In this document: positions 1-11,300 of the stretch, piece by piece
Layout of the letters: each line of letters starts with the position of its first letter
Position numbering within the stretch: the first letter of the stretch is position 1
Source: Fasciolopsis buskii
Taxonomy: Eukaryota; Platyhelminthes; Trematoda; Plagiorchiida; Fasciolidae
Assembly: GCA_008360955.1 (NCBI GenBank)
Contig: LUCM01008873.1
Span: 355,537 to 419,536, forward strand
Length of the DNA stretch: 64,000 nucleotides
Reading direction: 5' to 3'
Notes under the pieces: model-generated
Told to the model about the DNA's origin: nothing
Seen by the model: the letters and a program-made list of their open reading frames with translations, nothing else
Database searches by the model: none
Program-made: the position numbers and the translations under genes

Positions 1-689
1 CTGTCTCAAGCCGTTTCGAACAACGATGATTTTCAAACTTTTTCCAACAACCTATCTTCTGTTCATTTCTCTGCACGAGCTGGTTTAAATCTCAACACAT
101 CTAAATGCTTCGAACGTCTGTTCTCTCTCTCTCTCGGTCAGCCTACCCATCCCGAACGTCATCTATCAACCCGAAAACACTTACCAGGGTTGATTCTGAA
201 AAATATCTAGGAGTTACTGTCGATAAAAATGTGAAGTGGACTTCTCACATTTCCACCTGTGTAAAGACATCACAAAGGGATAGAAAGCACCATCTCCCTA
301 TTTGTATACAAATATGCTTTTCCTCTCCTTCTTTACTGTCCTCCTGTTATTTTCCCGTGTTTACTTAGAAAATATTTTAAAATTGTTCGCCGGGACTGAC
401 AATTATTGGCCGTGTGTCTTTCATACCACTAAGTGAGTTGTTGTTGTTCAATCAGTGTGGTCAACACTCATCAGCATGTGAGAAATTTGCTCATAAAATT
501 CTATCTGATCCCACACATCCTCCGCATAACGAACTTTCAAAGTGCCGCCTTCATATTTTTACACGATCCGCTTTTCGCTCCATACCCTCTAGAACCAATA
601 TCTATAGGAACTCCACTGTCCTATATTTAGCAGGAATTTTGACAAACCGTTACTGTGTTTTAGCCGAAATCCTGAACAACCTGCCGTAA
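1..689 (+). mobile_element. CR1-like LINE, 3' end, decayed
   Basis: Begins at the window edge after the reverse-transcriptase catalytic motif. Blocks such as LNLNTSKCF, the VDSEKYLGVTVDKNVKW block and the C-terminal CEKFAHKILSDPTHPPHNEL...SIPSRTNIYRNSTVLYLA...NNLP are seen in more than one frame, so frameshifts are present. The last block (414-689) lines up well with the 3' end of the LINE at 26355-30022 (CETFIHIVLSDPIHPLHNDL...), so both belong to one family. The coding end is the TAA at 687-689. Clade assignment is from general resemblance. Confidence 0.75.
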
Positions 690-2193
690 TGTGTTATGAT
701 TACTCCTCGATGAGTTTTTTCTTCACATTTTTACAAGGTGATGAGTGCGAATTTTTCCCATTTTTATTTTTTACCCCCAAGTTTTTGATCGAGATGCGGC
801 ATTATTTATTGTATGCAAAAGCTTATGCAATACAATGCATTAAGTTTACCTACTATCCACAATTGGAGAGACTTTGAATGCAAGATCGCTGCGGTCTTTG
901 ATACTGAGCCCTATGATTTATTGTCTACAACTGTCGCGGTAGTCTAACTGGACCTACACCAGCCAATCCAAGGTTGAAGATGTTCGTACTTTTTGTCACG
1001 TGATGAACTGGTCACCTCTAGCCATCATTACTTGCTTCGGAGAATATCATGCAAAAATTGCCGGTACGAATAAGCTAACAGGCGAACCGTGGCACAAAAT
1101 CCATCGGAAGAAAAATCGATTCTCCCGGGAATTGAAACGGATTTGCAACAAATTCATTCCCAATGCAAGTAGATCACGTGAATGAGTCTTGGTCAAACTT
1201 TTAAGGCTTGCCTATTGATCTTTCTGGACTGTCTCAAGAAGTACAAAAGTCAAATTTCATTGTAGAAAGTACGCAGAAGCACTAAAAGGTCTGTTATTCA
1301 TTAAGTTCTTTTTATACGGGCGACTATAACGTGCTCATTCTTTGAGTGATAATTTGTTCTTCTGATTCGTATTATCACAGTTCCCATTTGTTTGATAGAC
1401 ACCTGTGGTTAGTACGCTCACTTCTCAGTCCGGTCGCTGACATAAATTAGACAGCGAGATTTCGGAAGGTAAATGTAGAGGAAAATGTACTTAGTTCAGA
1501 AAACGAATCTTTCATCAATAAGCAGCTTTCCTAACGCCCGTTTCCTCATAGAATAGTCCATTGGATGAACTTCCGAATCGTCTTGAAGCACTTTGTTCGA
1601 TAGGGTAAAAATGTCAAGGCTTTCGGATTTACAACTCAAATCCAGTAGCAAACTTCATAAATAGCCAATCGCTCAAATATTTGAACACTCACAGTGAAGG
1701 TTTCGGAAAAACTAACCGAACAAACGCACTTTTGAATCAGTTCAGGAAAGGTAGACAGACAATCAGCTAAATCGTAGATTTTTGGTCTCAAACCTTATCT
1801 GATCTGTGTGTCTTTAGGGCCAGTAATCGTCCCTAAGACCATGGTCATTTGTGCTTATTTCACTCGATTTGATACAAACTTGCCACAGACCGGCAATTTC
1901 TGATTCACTCTGAAAACGTCAGTTGGTGTCGATCACATTTGCGTTAACTACGTGTGTTCCGTGCTAACTACGGCGACCATTTTATTCATAACTTTCATGT
2001 TGGTCGGTTAATAGTTATTTCCAAGAATTAGGATGTCATAAACACACAAAGACAGGGCCACAAAAAATGTACCCTTCTCCTCAGTCGAAGCATTCGACTG
2101 CTCTCTTTCACACTGCTTTCATTCCGATGTAGGAGTCTGCCGTAAGTTTACGTGCAAGTCACATGATGCAGTCCGATACAGTTTCACGCTCAC
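690..2193. other. no gene recognised
   Basis: AT-rich non-coding sequence after the LINE end. Only short random-looking frames. Confidence 0.5.
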
Positions 2194-2402
2194 CTGCGTA
2201 GACAAAACAACCAATGGGAACCTTGACGACAAACGATCGTGAAATCCAAACATTCCGCGAAGCTGACTGAATAGAACGTATTCCACCAATCGGAATATTT
2301 CCAACTTCGTTTGTAAATATAACTCGAACTTGTTTCCGTTCTGTTGTAATCTTCTCGTTGACTTCATTCACGTAGCTTGGATCGAGGCCAATTCGGTACT
2401 TA
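2194..2402 (-). CDS. candidate internal exon, unrecognised
   Basis: Minus-strand open stretch (VNEKITTERKQVRVIFTNEV, IRSIQSASRNVWIS, FVVKVPIGCFVYA) ending at an excellent donor, TACGCAG|GTGAGC. A second frame is also open up to the same donor, so the reading is ambiguous, and no convincing acceptor was fixed. The 5' limit given is arbitrary. Confidence 0.28.
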
Positions 2403-5400
2403 CCGGTAACTCGTATCCACAGATTACTATGACTTACCGAATTCCGTATTGTATTTACCAGTCCAAATAGTGCAAGAAGCCACCTCCTTATTGAACGAGA
2501 TTCCCCTGAAGTGCCAGCAGTCTGCGTGGGACAATGCACAAGAGGCTCCGTTGTTTTGCAATTCCCCCGGAACCGACCGGCTGAGGATAGGGAAGTATGG
2601 CAAGTTAATCCAGTGCTTTGTAGTACTTATACGCAAACCTCGCATCCGTCCAAACTGAATCGGTTAATCCGAGCTAATGAGCCTGGGTGGAGCAAACAAC
2701 AATTAACTCAACCCAAGACGAACAATTACAGCGGCAAGCTATTTAAGGCAAATAGGAATCACTGTGACTGATGACTAGAAGAAACCATACTCCCGAAAAT
2801 ATACCCAACCGTTTTTAGTTTGAAATTTTAGCATTTATCCAGAATGAATGAAACCATATTGCTTGGCGCATCCGTAACCTTTCCCGTGGCATTTATGAGC
2901 CCATTTAACAGAACACAAACTTCCAAGCCAAAATGAACAATGGGATGGCCTATGGTGAGAAGTTTCTTGTTCATTATCTTTATCCTGCGGGTTAGGCGTT
3001 TGCACGCGCGAGCCAGAATACACCACGGAAATTGCGCACTTTCCGAAACCAGTGAAAGTAAAAGAATGCACAATTTGTTGAGTATCAATCAGCTGCCAGG
3101 TGGTCTTCGGGGTAAACATTTTTAGCTATGACATAAAGCTTTTCAAGTACACTTTTTGTTAGGCAAAAAGCAGGAGATTTTACACTAGGGCAAATAGCAT
3201 GGCTGAATAAGAGAAAAATGCCAACAGATTGGCGTGAGTTTATAGCACTTCAACCGTTCCTGATCTGATCCAACCGGCCTTGCTAGAACCAAAACAAGCG
3301 CTGTTTCCAACCGAGCTACGGATTCTCCGTGACTTCAAAGGGTCTTCAACACAAGGATTTCCGTTTGGGGTCTTGGAGGCATCACCAAGTAGAAGTATTT
3401 CGTAAACCCAGTACAAAACGTGAAAAATAACTGTGAACGAGCTGTCAAAATCAGGGTTTTAGCCGACCGGTTTCACTTTGATCATTTGAAAGTGAAGTCA
3501 GTAGATTCAATCACTGTCTACCATATATTACGCGATCGTATTTGTCATGCAATATCAAGGCTCAATTCACCATTAAAGATAGTGGAATTATTAACGTGTT
3601 GTTTCCTCCTTGTTAGGAATCGTCAGCAATGCATTTTCACTACGCCTGGACGAACGATTGTGAGTTGAACTCCTTACATATCAGGCTGCCAATGGTTCAT
3701 CGAACTTCACCACGTGGTAATACACCTATTCGTAATTGATATAGGCGATTAAAGGTCATGTACATGATAGTCGAATCGCACCATTGGTCAACCGGACGTG
3801 GATATTGTGGCTAGATTCCCAACTGATTTACAGACCTTAATAGGCAAGCACTCTGTATTTTTGCACTCTATCTTATCTGGATTAAGGTGTTAGTATATTT
3901 TCTGAATATTCAGATCCAGAGTGGTATGGTCAACTTGGTCTCACCTTCTGCATATCAATCACACTATGAGTGTTGTCGGGTTCTCTCATTCAAACTGATG
4001 AAAACGTGATTTCAAGTTCACATTATATAGCCTATAATGCTGATCAACTAATAATATCAAGCAAAAACAAACAAACAAAACTCAGCACACAGCAAAATTA
4101 CTTGTATTTTTGTAAAACTATTCAGGACTGTCAAATGAGTTGGCAGGAACCGTTTGATTATCTATGTAACTGGACTTTGTAGCTTGTCTGCGCGTCTTCC
4201 AGTGGCGACCATCCGGCACGCGTGGGCCAAAAATCTTCCGTGACCGTGACTGATCGCCTCGGACGTTGTGTGGAAACGAACTCGGATATTGATTGACCGA
4301 CGAATTCGGGTTCGGCAAGAGGAGATAGTAAAGCGACCCTGGATATCACATTCCCCGTGGATAAATGAAAGAAGACAAACAAAATAGTGTGCAAACAGAG
4401 CTTTTCCCATTCAAACGGTGGATCCTTATCAGCCGTGTCACATATCTTCGAACCCAGTTATTGCACTTCTTGTCATACCGTTTTGGCAAACTACTCTCAG
4501 CCTCACGTGCAAATGAACCTATTCCTCTGGATGGACCAACTTTTCCCATTGTCAAGTAGCAGTCGACACTTGTCACACTTTGGAGTTGACGTTCAGGCAC
4601 TGTGATACCTAGCTGGGACTGCTGTCATTTGCTTTGCGGCATGGCTTAAGACGATTTGGGATTGCATTAATGAGTTACTCATCGTAGTTCAGGAATGATC
4701 CGTTCAGGAAATATTTGGCAACCTGGTAGAATATGAAAACATGGATGCTCATACTCGTCGTTACTGGACCATACAAACGAATCGTGTTGTGTCCGTTTGC
4801 GATCTTCGTTGCCTCATCTCCCATTCCGGGCTCCCAATTTATTTTTCTACTCTCTTTCGGGCTGCTAAAATCCGGAGGTTACTAAATGACGGAAAGACTG
4901 ATTTTCTTGTTGGTTTTGCATTCGTAGCAGGTGGATACAAGGAGCCAATTCGCCTTCGGTTTATTCTACAAATGTCCTTAGTACGCAAACTTTGGAAATC
5001 AAGTCAAACACGTGATCTTGTTCACGGATCTCGTTCTGATTACCGACAGTGAACTGACGGTAGAGCCCATGACCTCTCATAACTTGATTCTGCTGGAAAC
5101 ACAAGTGGACCATTTAGTGTGTCGATCTAGCACATAACAGGCAACATTGTGCTGAACACAAATTAAATGCATATTTATAGGCTTCACCCCGATATGACAA
5201 TGAACACGGTCCGATCGTTCTATTTTACAAGACGAAACAGTTGACCTGAAATTTTCTGTCTGTCAACCTCTCCGACTCACTTCCAAAAATATGAATAAAT
5301 GCATAACTTTGTGAGTTTCGCCATTTGTCCTAAACCGGAAATGATGTAAGCCTTTGTTCTGTGAAATTACTGTGAGTTGGGGTTGGGGTGATGATCCGAG

Positions 5401-7157
5401 TTGACGTGAAAAGTTTGTAGACAGATTGTTACCGAAATGGACAAACCCTATCTCAAGTGACAGGTTTCACAAAGAATGTGATTGCTAATGTATTTTTCGG
5501 TTCACACTTAACACCCATACTGTAGTCTATTTCAGATAGTCAGTCTGAGAGCTGTAGGGCCGTTCCAGTGTCTTCGTTTTCATTAAAACACGAAAAAACA
5601 AGACTTTGGACTACACTAAAGCGGTGGAGTGATCGTGTTGATCAATCCTCAAGAATCCGGTTGCTTGCAACAATACGTGACACAGTCGTACACAGTTGCG
5701 GATCACCCAACCAGAATCTATCCACGTGCAAAGAGGGTAAAATCCCGAGATTGTCATTGGTCTGAACGAATTCTACGAATAAGATTTCGATTTGAATAAT
5801 AAATATACAAATGAACTGTTAGCAGTTCCTAATGTGGCTTTCAGTTGGCCAGGTCTTCTCCCAACTTCTTGCTGCGTAGTTCCGGGTTGGAACAATTGTG
5901 ATATGGATCAATAACCTGATCAACAGTACTATTACACGTTTGCACTTGGGAGGTGTATAAAACCAAACATGAACATTCGTAACTGTATTCCATCATAGGA
6001 ACCTATGTCAACTAGTGGTATTCGGGCGTGAGCTCCTCTAATACGAGCGTACAGAACGAGGCAACTTTTAATCGAAAATCATTCCGTGGGTCGTGTACGT
6101 CATAATTGTGGAGCAAAAACGAACTCTTTTGAAGTGAATCATCAAAGCATCCAATGCTGCATGTTACCACTGCGTTTCCCATGGTGATTTAGCCTTAGGC
6201 GTTGGTTTTTCACCTTAGCCTAGTTAATAGGCCGTCTAGTAAGTAGAACAACAAATGTCACTGGATTCGACGTCAGTGGTCCAGTATTTCACCGATTCGA
6301 CCCCTCAGAAATAGGGAACGGCTGGAGGATAAAAGCAACCCAGAACGAAGTTCGCCATGTTTTGTTACACACTTGGGTTTATTTGGGAGTTGGTACCTTC
6401 AAATACGGGGAGCGTTAGCATGTCAACTGTCCATTATGGTACATTCATTGAATAGCAAAACCCCGAACGAGGAAGTTGGTTCAAAGAAGTTGAGAAAAAG
6501 GAACCATACTACTTCCTACGAAGACATAGAACCTTGTGTTTACTGTGCTCGGAATAAAGGCAGTCTGAGATGTTTTACTGAGACTGTTACAAACTCGGAC
6601 CGTGAAAAGGCATTAGAACCTGGATATACGTCGTCGAAAATTTGCTAACGATCATATCCAAACTCTGTGCCTCATGACACGTGATATTCTTGAGTGTTCT
6701 TTAGTTGAAGAAATATGATTGTGGCGGAATTTAATCCGGATCTAAACACAGTCTAAGATGTACAAATGACCATTGAAAACCTGATGATGATAATGATACT
6801 TCCACATTCGGAACCATGTGGAGCAAGGGGTAATTGCCTAGGACCGAAATTAAAAGAGCCTAATGCCACTTTGGTTTGACCGATACGTTCCCTTATAAAC
6901 TGTCGGTTTGATCAAATAAGACAACCATTAATCCGCCGTCTACAAACCAACCACTGTATAGTTTCAAAGCACAACTTATAATCAAGAAACCATGGTTGCA
7001 CTGCATGGCTGTTTCATCTGATTTGCTAGGACTCCTCAGCAGTGCACATCCACCGTGCTCTTTGCTAGGACACAAACACGGAACCAACGATTGTGAGTCT
7101 AATAACGCCTTATCCGTCAAGTTGGAAGAGCAGATTTTCAAGAACTTTTCCAAAATG
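2403..7157. other. no convincing gene apart from one weak exon candidate
   Basis: Two unrecognised frames are noted without endorsement: 4741-5052 plus (103 codons) and 6373-6648 plus (91 codons, with a CVYC motif and a basic stretch). Neither has clear splice sites or homology. Confidence 0.4.
4158..4338 (-). CDS. candidate terminal exon, unrecognised
   Basis: After AATGTGATATCCAG the minus strand reads VALLSPLAEPEFVGQSISEF, then RRSVTVTEDFWPTRAGW and SYKVQLHR followed by TAA. Amino-acid composition is protein-like, but all three frames are open here, so the call is weak. Confidence 0.22.
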
Positions 7158-7318
7158 GCCGGCGGTGGCCAAACGGATACGGACGTGGCGTTTGGACGTG
7201 AAGGTCGCGGGTTCGAGTCCCCCCAGCGCCGGTCAACTTCCCCGCTTGGCAGCCCTCTGTTGGCCGAGACCCCCTTCCCGAAAATTGATGTACAGTGTAG
7301 TTTCATTAATAAAAGGAA
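7158..7318 (+). mobile_element. tRNA-derived SINE, family A
   Basis: The head resembles a class II tRNA: an A-box-like GTGGCCAAACGG, a B box GGGTTCGAGTCCCC (7208-7221), and 5' GCCGGCG that can pair with 3' CGCCGGT. The non-tRNA body (AACTTCCCCGCTTGGCAGCC ... CCCCTTCCCGAAAA ... TACAGTGTAG) ends in TTCATTAATAAAAGG. Related copies lie at 28508-28662 and 20035-20095 on the minus strand, and a tail at 39360-39440. The body makes a functional tRNA gene unlikely. Confidence 0.72.
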
Positions 7319-7449
7319 GCAAAAAATAAAAGATCACATGAAGCAGCATCTTTAGCAGCCAACAGGTTTTGGAAACCACCATATGCTTGGTCTCGAATTG
7401 GTCGATGGCTTCTTTGTGAGATGCGAACACAATAAAAACAACCACTCAT

Positions 7450-7625
7450 AGCCCAGCTACATGATAATTATAGGTTGAATCGTTAGTCCCGGGATTGCAT
7501 CCTAGTAAGGGTACGGTGGATATGCAGTGCTGCGGATTCCTACCAAGCTAAGTAAAATGACTGCACAGTGCTTTCATGCTTTCGCGTTGAGCGTTGTTAC
7601 TGCATGCCGAATACTTTGAAAATCG
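7450..7625 (+). mobile_element. tRNA-derived SINE, family B, diverged
   Basis: The body (GGTGGATATGCAGTGCTG, GATTCCTACCAAG, ACTGCACAGTGCTTTCATG) aligns with the family B copies at 13765 and 29150. The tRNA head is badly eroded. Confidence 0.55.
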
Positions 7626-7879
7626 TATTAACGTCTCTACTACTAAAAATGTTCATCTTGCATTTATTTACAATATACACTAACTCGTTAGTTATTAGAA
7701 TACCCCTATGCATCTGCCGTCTTTTCCTTTTTCATATCCCCAGATGATCAGAAACTACTATCTAGACGGCCGCGAATAATAGTTCACAGTCTTTCTGTGG
7801 GCATATGCAAAACAAGCTCCCGACCGTCTTAACCTATTCTGACCTAGTGTCTCTTCTAAAAAATAAACTCCAGGACCCA

Positions 7880-8640
7880 GTACCCATCATATTCTGCCAA
7901 TACTACGAAGACAACAGTGTTCAAACATTAAATGCTTTCGCATACGCCCTCGTCTCAGCGACCATGTTTCGAAACCGTAAAACAACACCAACTTCACTGC
8001 AGCCATGCATATTAGACCTTTGATCGATAGCCCGATATCACGCCGACGCCACATATGTCTCATATTGGCAAAATACAATCGGACCTTATAGATGAACGAA
8101 GATAATTTATCCGATACAAACAACTACACAAGTAATTAAATCTGCCCACCTCATCCAATTGCTTTCCTACGAGAACAAAGTTTGGCTTTGAGCCAATCCA
8201 ATCCTCCAACAGCATTTTAGGCCCCGAGGGTGTAAAGCGCATCCCAAAAATAGCTTAATTCTCGTTCAGACAATTGAATTAAAACTCTCACCTTATTTGG
8301 GTCTTTATTCAGGAGGACAACGTCGTCCGCGCATTCCAAATCAGACAGTCTCCTACGTGAGCAAATACCGATGTCATTATTCTCACATGGGGACAGGGCT
8401 ATCTCCATAATTATGTCAATGACAGTTTGGACTCAGTTGTTGCCTATATCAGTTTCATAGTATATGTGGCGCATGTCGAATCGTTGACATTCAGCTTGTA
8501 GCACCTTCATCTGGATACTTTGTGATGAAAGACCATCGAGGATCTTTTTTAAGAAAATGATGGCCATCCGGAAACGATTAATTTGGTGGAAATGAACATC
8601 TTCTTGGCTAGTGAAATTTGAATCAAATATGAACATAAAT
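7880..8640 (-). mobile_element. RTE-like LINE fragment (reverse transcriptase C-terminal half)
   Basis: On the minus strand, in several frames: IIMEIALSPCENNDIGIC, then LSDLECADDVVLLNKDPNKV (a YADD-type catalytic box with Cys for Tyr), then RFTPSGPKMLLEDWIGSKPN and VGRFNYLCSCL, then MRHMWRRRDIGLSIKG and VLFYGFETWSLR. This is the order of RTE reverse transcriptases of flukes (FxPSKCKxLLQDWIGSKPN...ETWxLR). Frameshifts separate the blocks. The 8433-8640 part is the least certain. Confidence 0.8.
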
Positions 8641-10634
8641 GTCCAGCTTTGGCTATCTATCGATTATGGACGAGATATTCCCGGGTGCATGGACTGGGGA
8701 GTTTTTCGTATACGAGAAGTGTGAAATGACTGAAAACCTCCCGAACGGAAAGTATTGTTTGTTAAAGATAAGATGCTTATTCTTGCAAGAAGACGATGTA
8801 CATCTAATGGAGCAAGAAGTGTTGCAGAAGCACTGGCTATGGAATCCCTCTTCCATAACCATCTAGGTCCCCGGACTTGAGACCATTTGAAAGCAAGGAA
8901 GACTTTTATAGAGGTAAAATTATGATGGGAATGCTTCCACATTTCCCGGTTGTAGAATATCTCGAGAAAGCTTAGGACTACGTATCGGTAGTATTCTTCG
9001 ACCAACCCGTAGGCAAAAATTCACGGATATCGGGATTTTTTTCAGCTGGCAGCGGTTGCAATTGGAGGTGTTGATTCGATTTTCTCTCAGTACATCATAA
9101 TTCATGTTTTATTTTTCGATACAATTCTCGTAACCATCACTTCATCCGTTTTGGATCTCAAATGGATCATATAAGAACTCCCAAAGGTGTCACGTACTTT
9201 GAGTCCGGAGAATGGATTTTCGTTTGCCTGTCCACCTCGAGGATCAGCAAGTCATAACTATGACAATCACAAGCGAGAGTATCAGTTCAGCATCGATCTA
9301 TCGGGTAATTTTTCCACAATCCGGTCATCCATGGGAATACTGTGTAAGTTTCGCACCACAGAAATATCGTCTGTAAAAGTTCAATCAACGAGTAGCTAAT
9401 CACCTAAGTGTATTAAATAAATACACATCGGTTACATCATAAGTAGCGGTTAGAAACCAAACCATCGACACCGCATTGAGGGAAATGGGAAGCCAACGAC
9501 CGGAAAGAGCCAGGACTGAGTAGGCCTCGGTATGCACAGTGCTGATGAATCCACGTCACTTTGTCCGTGACGCACTGTTCTTTTGAGCTGTTCATACAAA
9601 TTAGCATGGCGGCTGAAAGAAATCGGATAGTTGTGGGTGAGTAAGCTCGGCTGGATGAAATCAGGTTTATAGAATTTTTTTTATCAACGGATACTAGCAG
9701 CTGACGTAAGAAGTTGCGAAAGAGAACTAACTAAGTCATTTTATACTGAATTCCTTCTTTGGTGGAAACCTAACTGACAGGAGAACTTTTACTGTCTCAA
9801 GCTCGTACAGCGGTTTCCCTAACTGAGCTGCAAAATAAAATTGTAATAAGAAACAGAGTTTTGCTACTTGTTACGGATGAGTAGGAAAAACTAAATTTAA
9901 TAATATGGCGTTATTAAATCCTAACAGTTGTTCATTTTATTGTATGCTCGTTTGTGACAGCATCCGTTTACACCAACAAACTATCACTTTAAAGAACAAA
10001 TTGGAGTTGAAATTTCCAATACAGTGAATATCTAAAATGCAAGTATTTCTTAGTCCTGAATGACTAACATGGGGGCATACGCAACGGCGAATTTCCTTTT
10101 GTGTTAACGATTACGGGCGAGTAAACTGCAATCTCAATTTTACTACTGACAATGTTATTTTGGCCCAGTTTTGCCCGTTGCAGGCCTCATGTGGGAATGT
10201 TGTAGTGTTCGAAAAAGTTGAGTTGATCCCAGGCCAACTTAGCACAAATCTTGTGTGCATCATAGAACTGCAACTACCGATAACATCAACAGTAGTGAAA
10301 GGGAGATTTCTACTTTGTTGAACCCATAAGTTGTCAGTCGCGTGGTGCTTCATCCCTTGATAGCGATTGGACGATATGTACGCCATCATTCTGTGCCAAT
10401 TGAAGATTGATAAACAAAGATGCAACCAAAAATGAACGGAACTCAATTGTGCACGGATGCATTTATCATGCAGCAACATGGGAATAAGCAACATAATTCG
10501 AAATCATTGCAAAGTAGAACTGAGACAAGCAAAAAGAAGTAAACAGTAAAGAATATCAGCAACTGAAGTAATCTGCTTGGTAAATGCAATCTGATTCTGC
10601 GCTACGGATGTTTCGCTTTTCTCGTTATCGTCTA
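8641..10634. other. no gene recognised
   Basis: Includes a 127-codon minus-strand frame (10111-10494) just downstream of the Cys-rich frame; its sequence looks random and it may be 3' untranslated or intronic. Confidence 0.4.
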
Positions 10635-11300
10635 CTAGTTTCCCGGATATGATGGACAAGGAATAGGGCACGAGTTTGACAGAGCTTTACACGGTTCACA
10701 ATGACAACTGGCCGAGCGCTGTCCATGAACATAGTGAGCAGGTGAACTCACCGTGTAGTAGGGTTCCATTTGAGGTAAGCAACAATCACATTTAACAGGC
10801 TCAGCCGGCTGTGGTGATCCTGGCGGTTGAACACATGGTTCCAAAACTTTGACAACAGAAGTACAGGAACAGAATCCTTCAGTTCCATTGACAACGGGAA
10901 CCGAGGCAAGACAAACATTTGTCCCGTTACAATCACAAGCAACGGGTTCACCACAGCAGGGCACGATGGACACGAGACGACTGGTCCTAGCTGCTTCACA
11001 TGTACACGGACCACTAAAGGAATGCAAATAGCCCATATAAGAATCTCGTTGTTCTTTTTCCTTCACAGTCTCATAGTTTACACACTTGGGGGTACATTCG
11101 GTCGGGATCTGTCGGCAACCACAGGCCGGGCATTTCGGTATTACATGTTCCGGAGGTGTGCACCAGTTTAGGGCAAGTTTAACATTGTCACTGTTTAAGT
11201 CTCTTGGAATGAAAAGTTGATCCGCAGCAGGCCATTCACATTCGACCAGGTCAGGTAGCTTACCGGTTTCGGATTTTCTAGGCAAACTTTTTCTAGACAT
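10635..11300 (-). CDS. cysteine-rich protein, unrecognised, 221 codons
   Basis: The longest convincing uninterrupted frame in the first 26 kb. It has 25 cysteines in 221 residues, arranged as CPACGC, CTC, CC, CDC, CSC, CDCC and CHCEPC, with Pro-rich linkers and a basic N-terminus (MSRKSLPRKS). There is no signal peptide or membrane segment, so a cytoplasmic, metal-binding or structural role is possible, but no family was recognised. Oddity: after ...EPYYT the sequence reads ACG|GTGAGT, a strong donor at 10752/10751, and a good acceptor (TTTTTGCTTGTCTCAG) follows about 225 bp downstream near 10525. The splice would replace the last 39 residues, including the CHCEPC cluster, with a short tail. 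Confidence 0.6.
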   Translation of the reverse strand: MSRKSLPRKSETGKLPDLVECEWPAADQLFIPRDLNSDNVKLALNWCTPPEHVIPKCPACGCRQIPTECTPKCVNYETVKEKEQRDSYMGYLHSFSGPCTCEAARTSRLVSIVPCCGEPVACDCNGTNVCLASVPVVNGTEGFCSCTSVVKVLEPCVQPPGSPQPAEPVKCDCCLPQMEPYYTVSSPAHYVHGQRSASCHCEPCKALSNSCPIPCPSYPGN

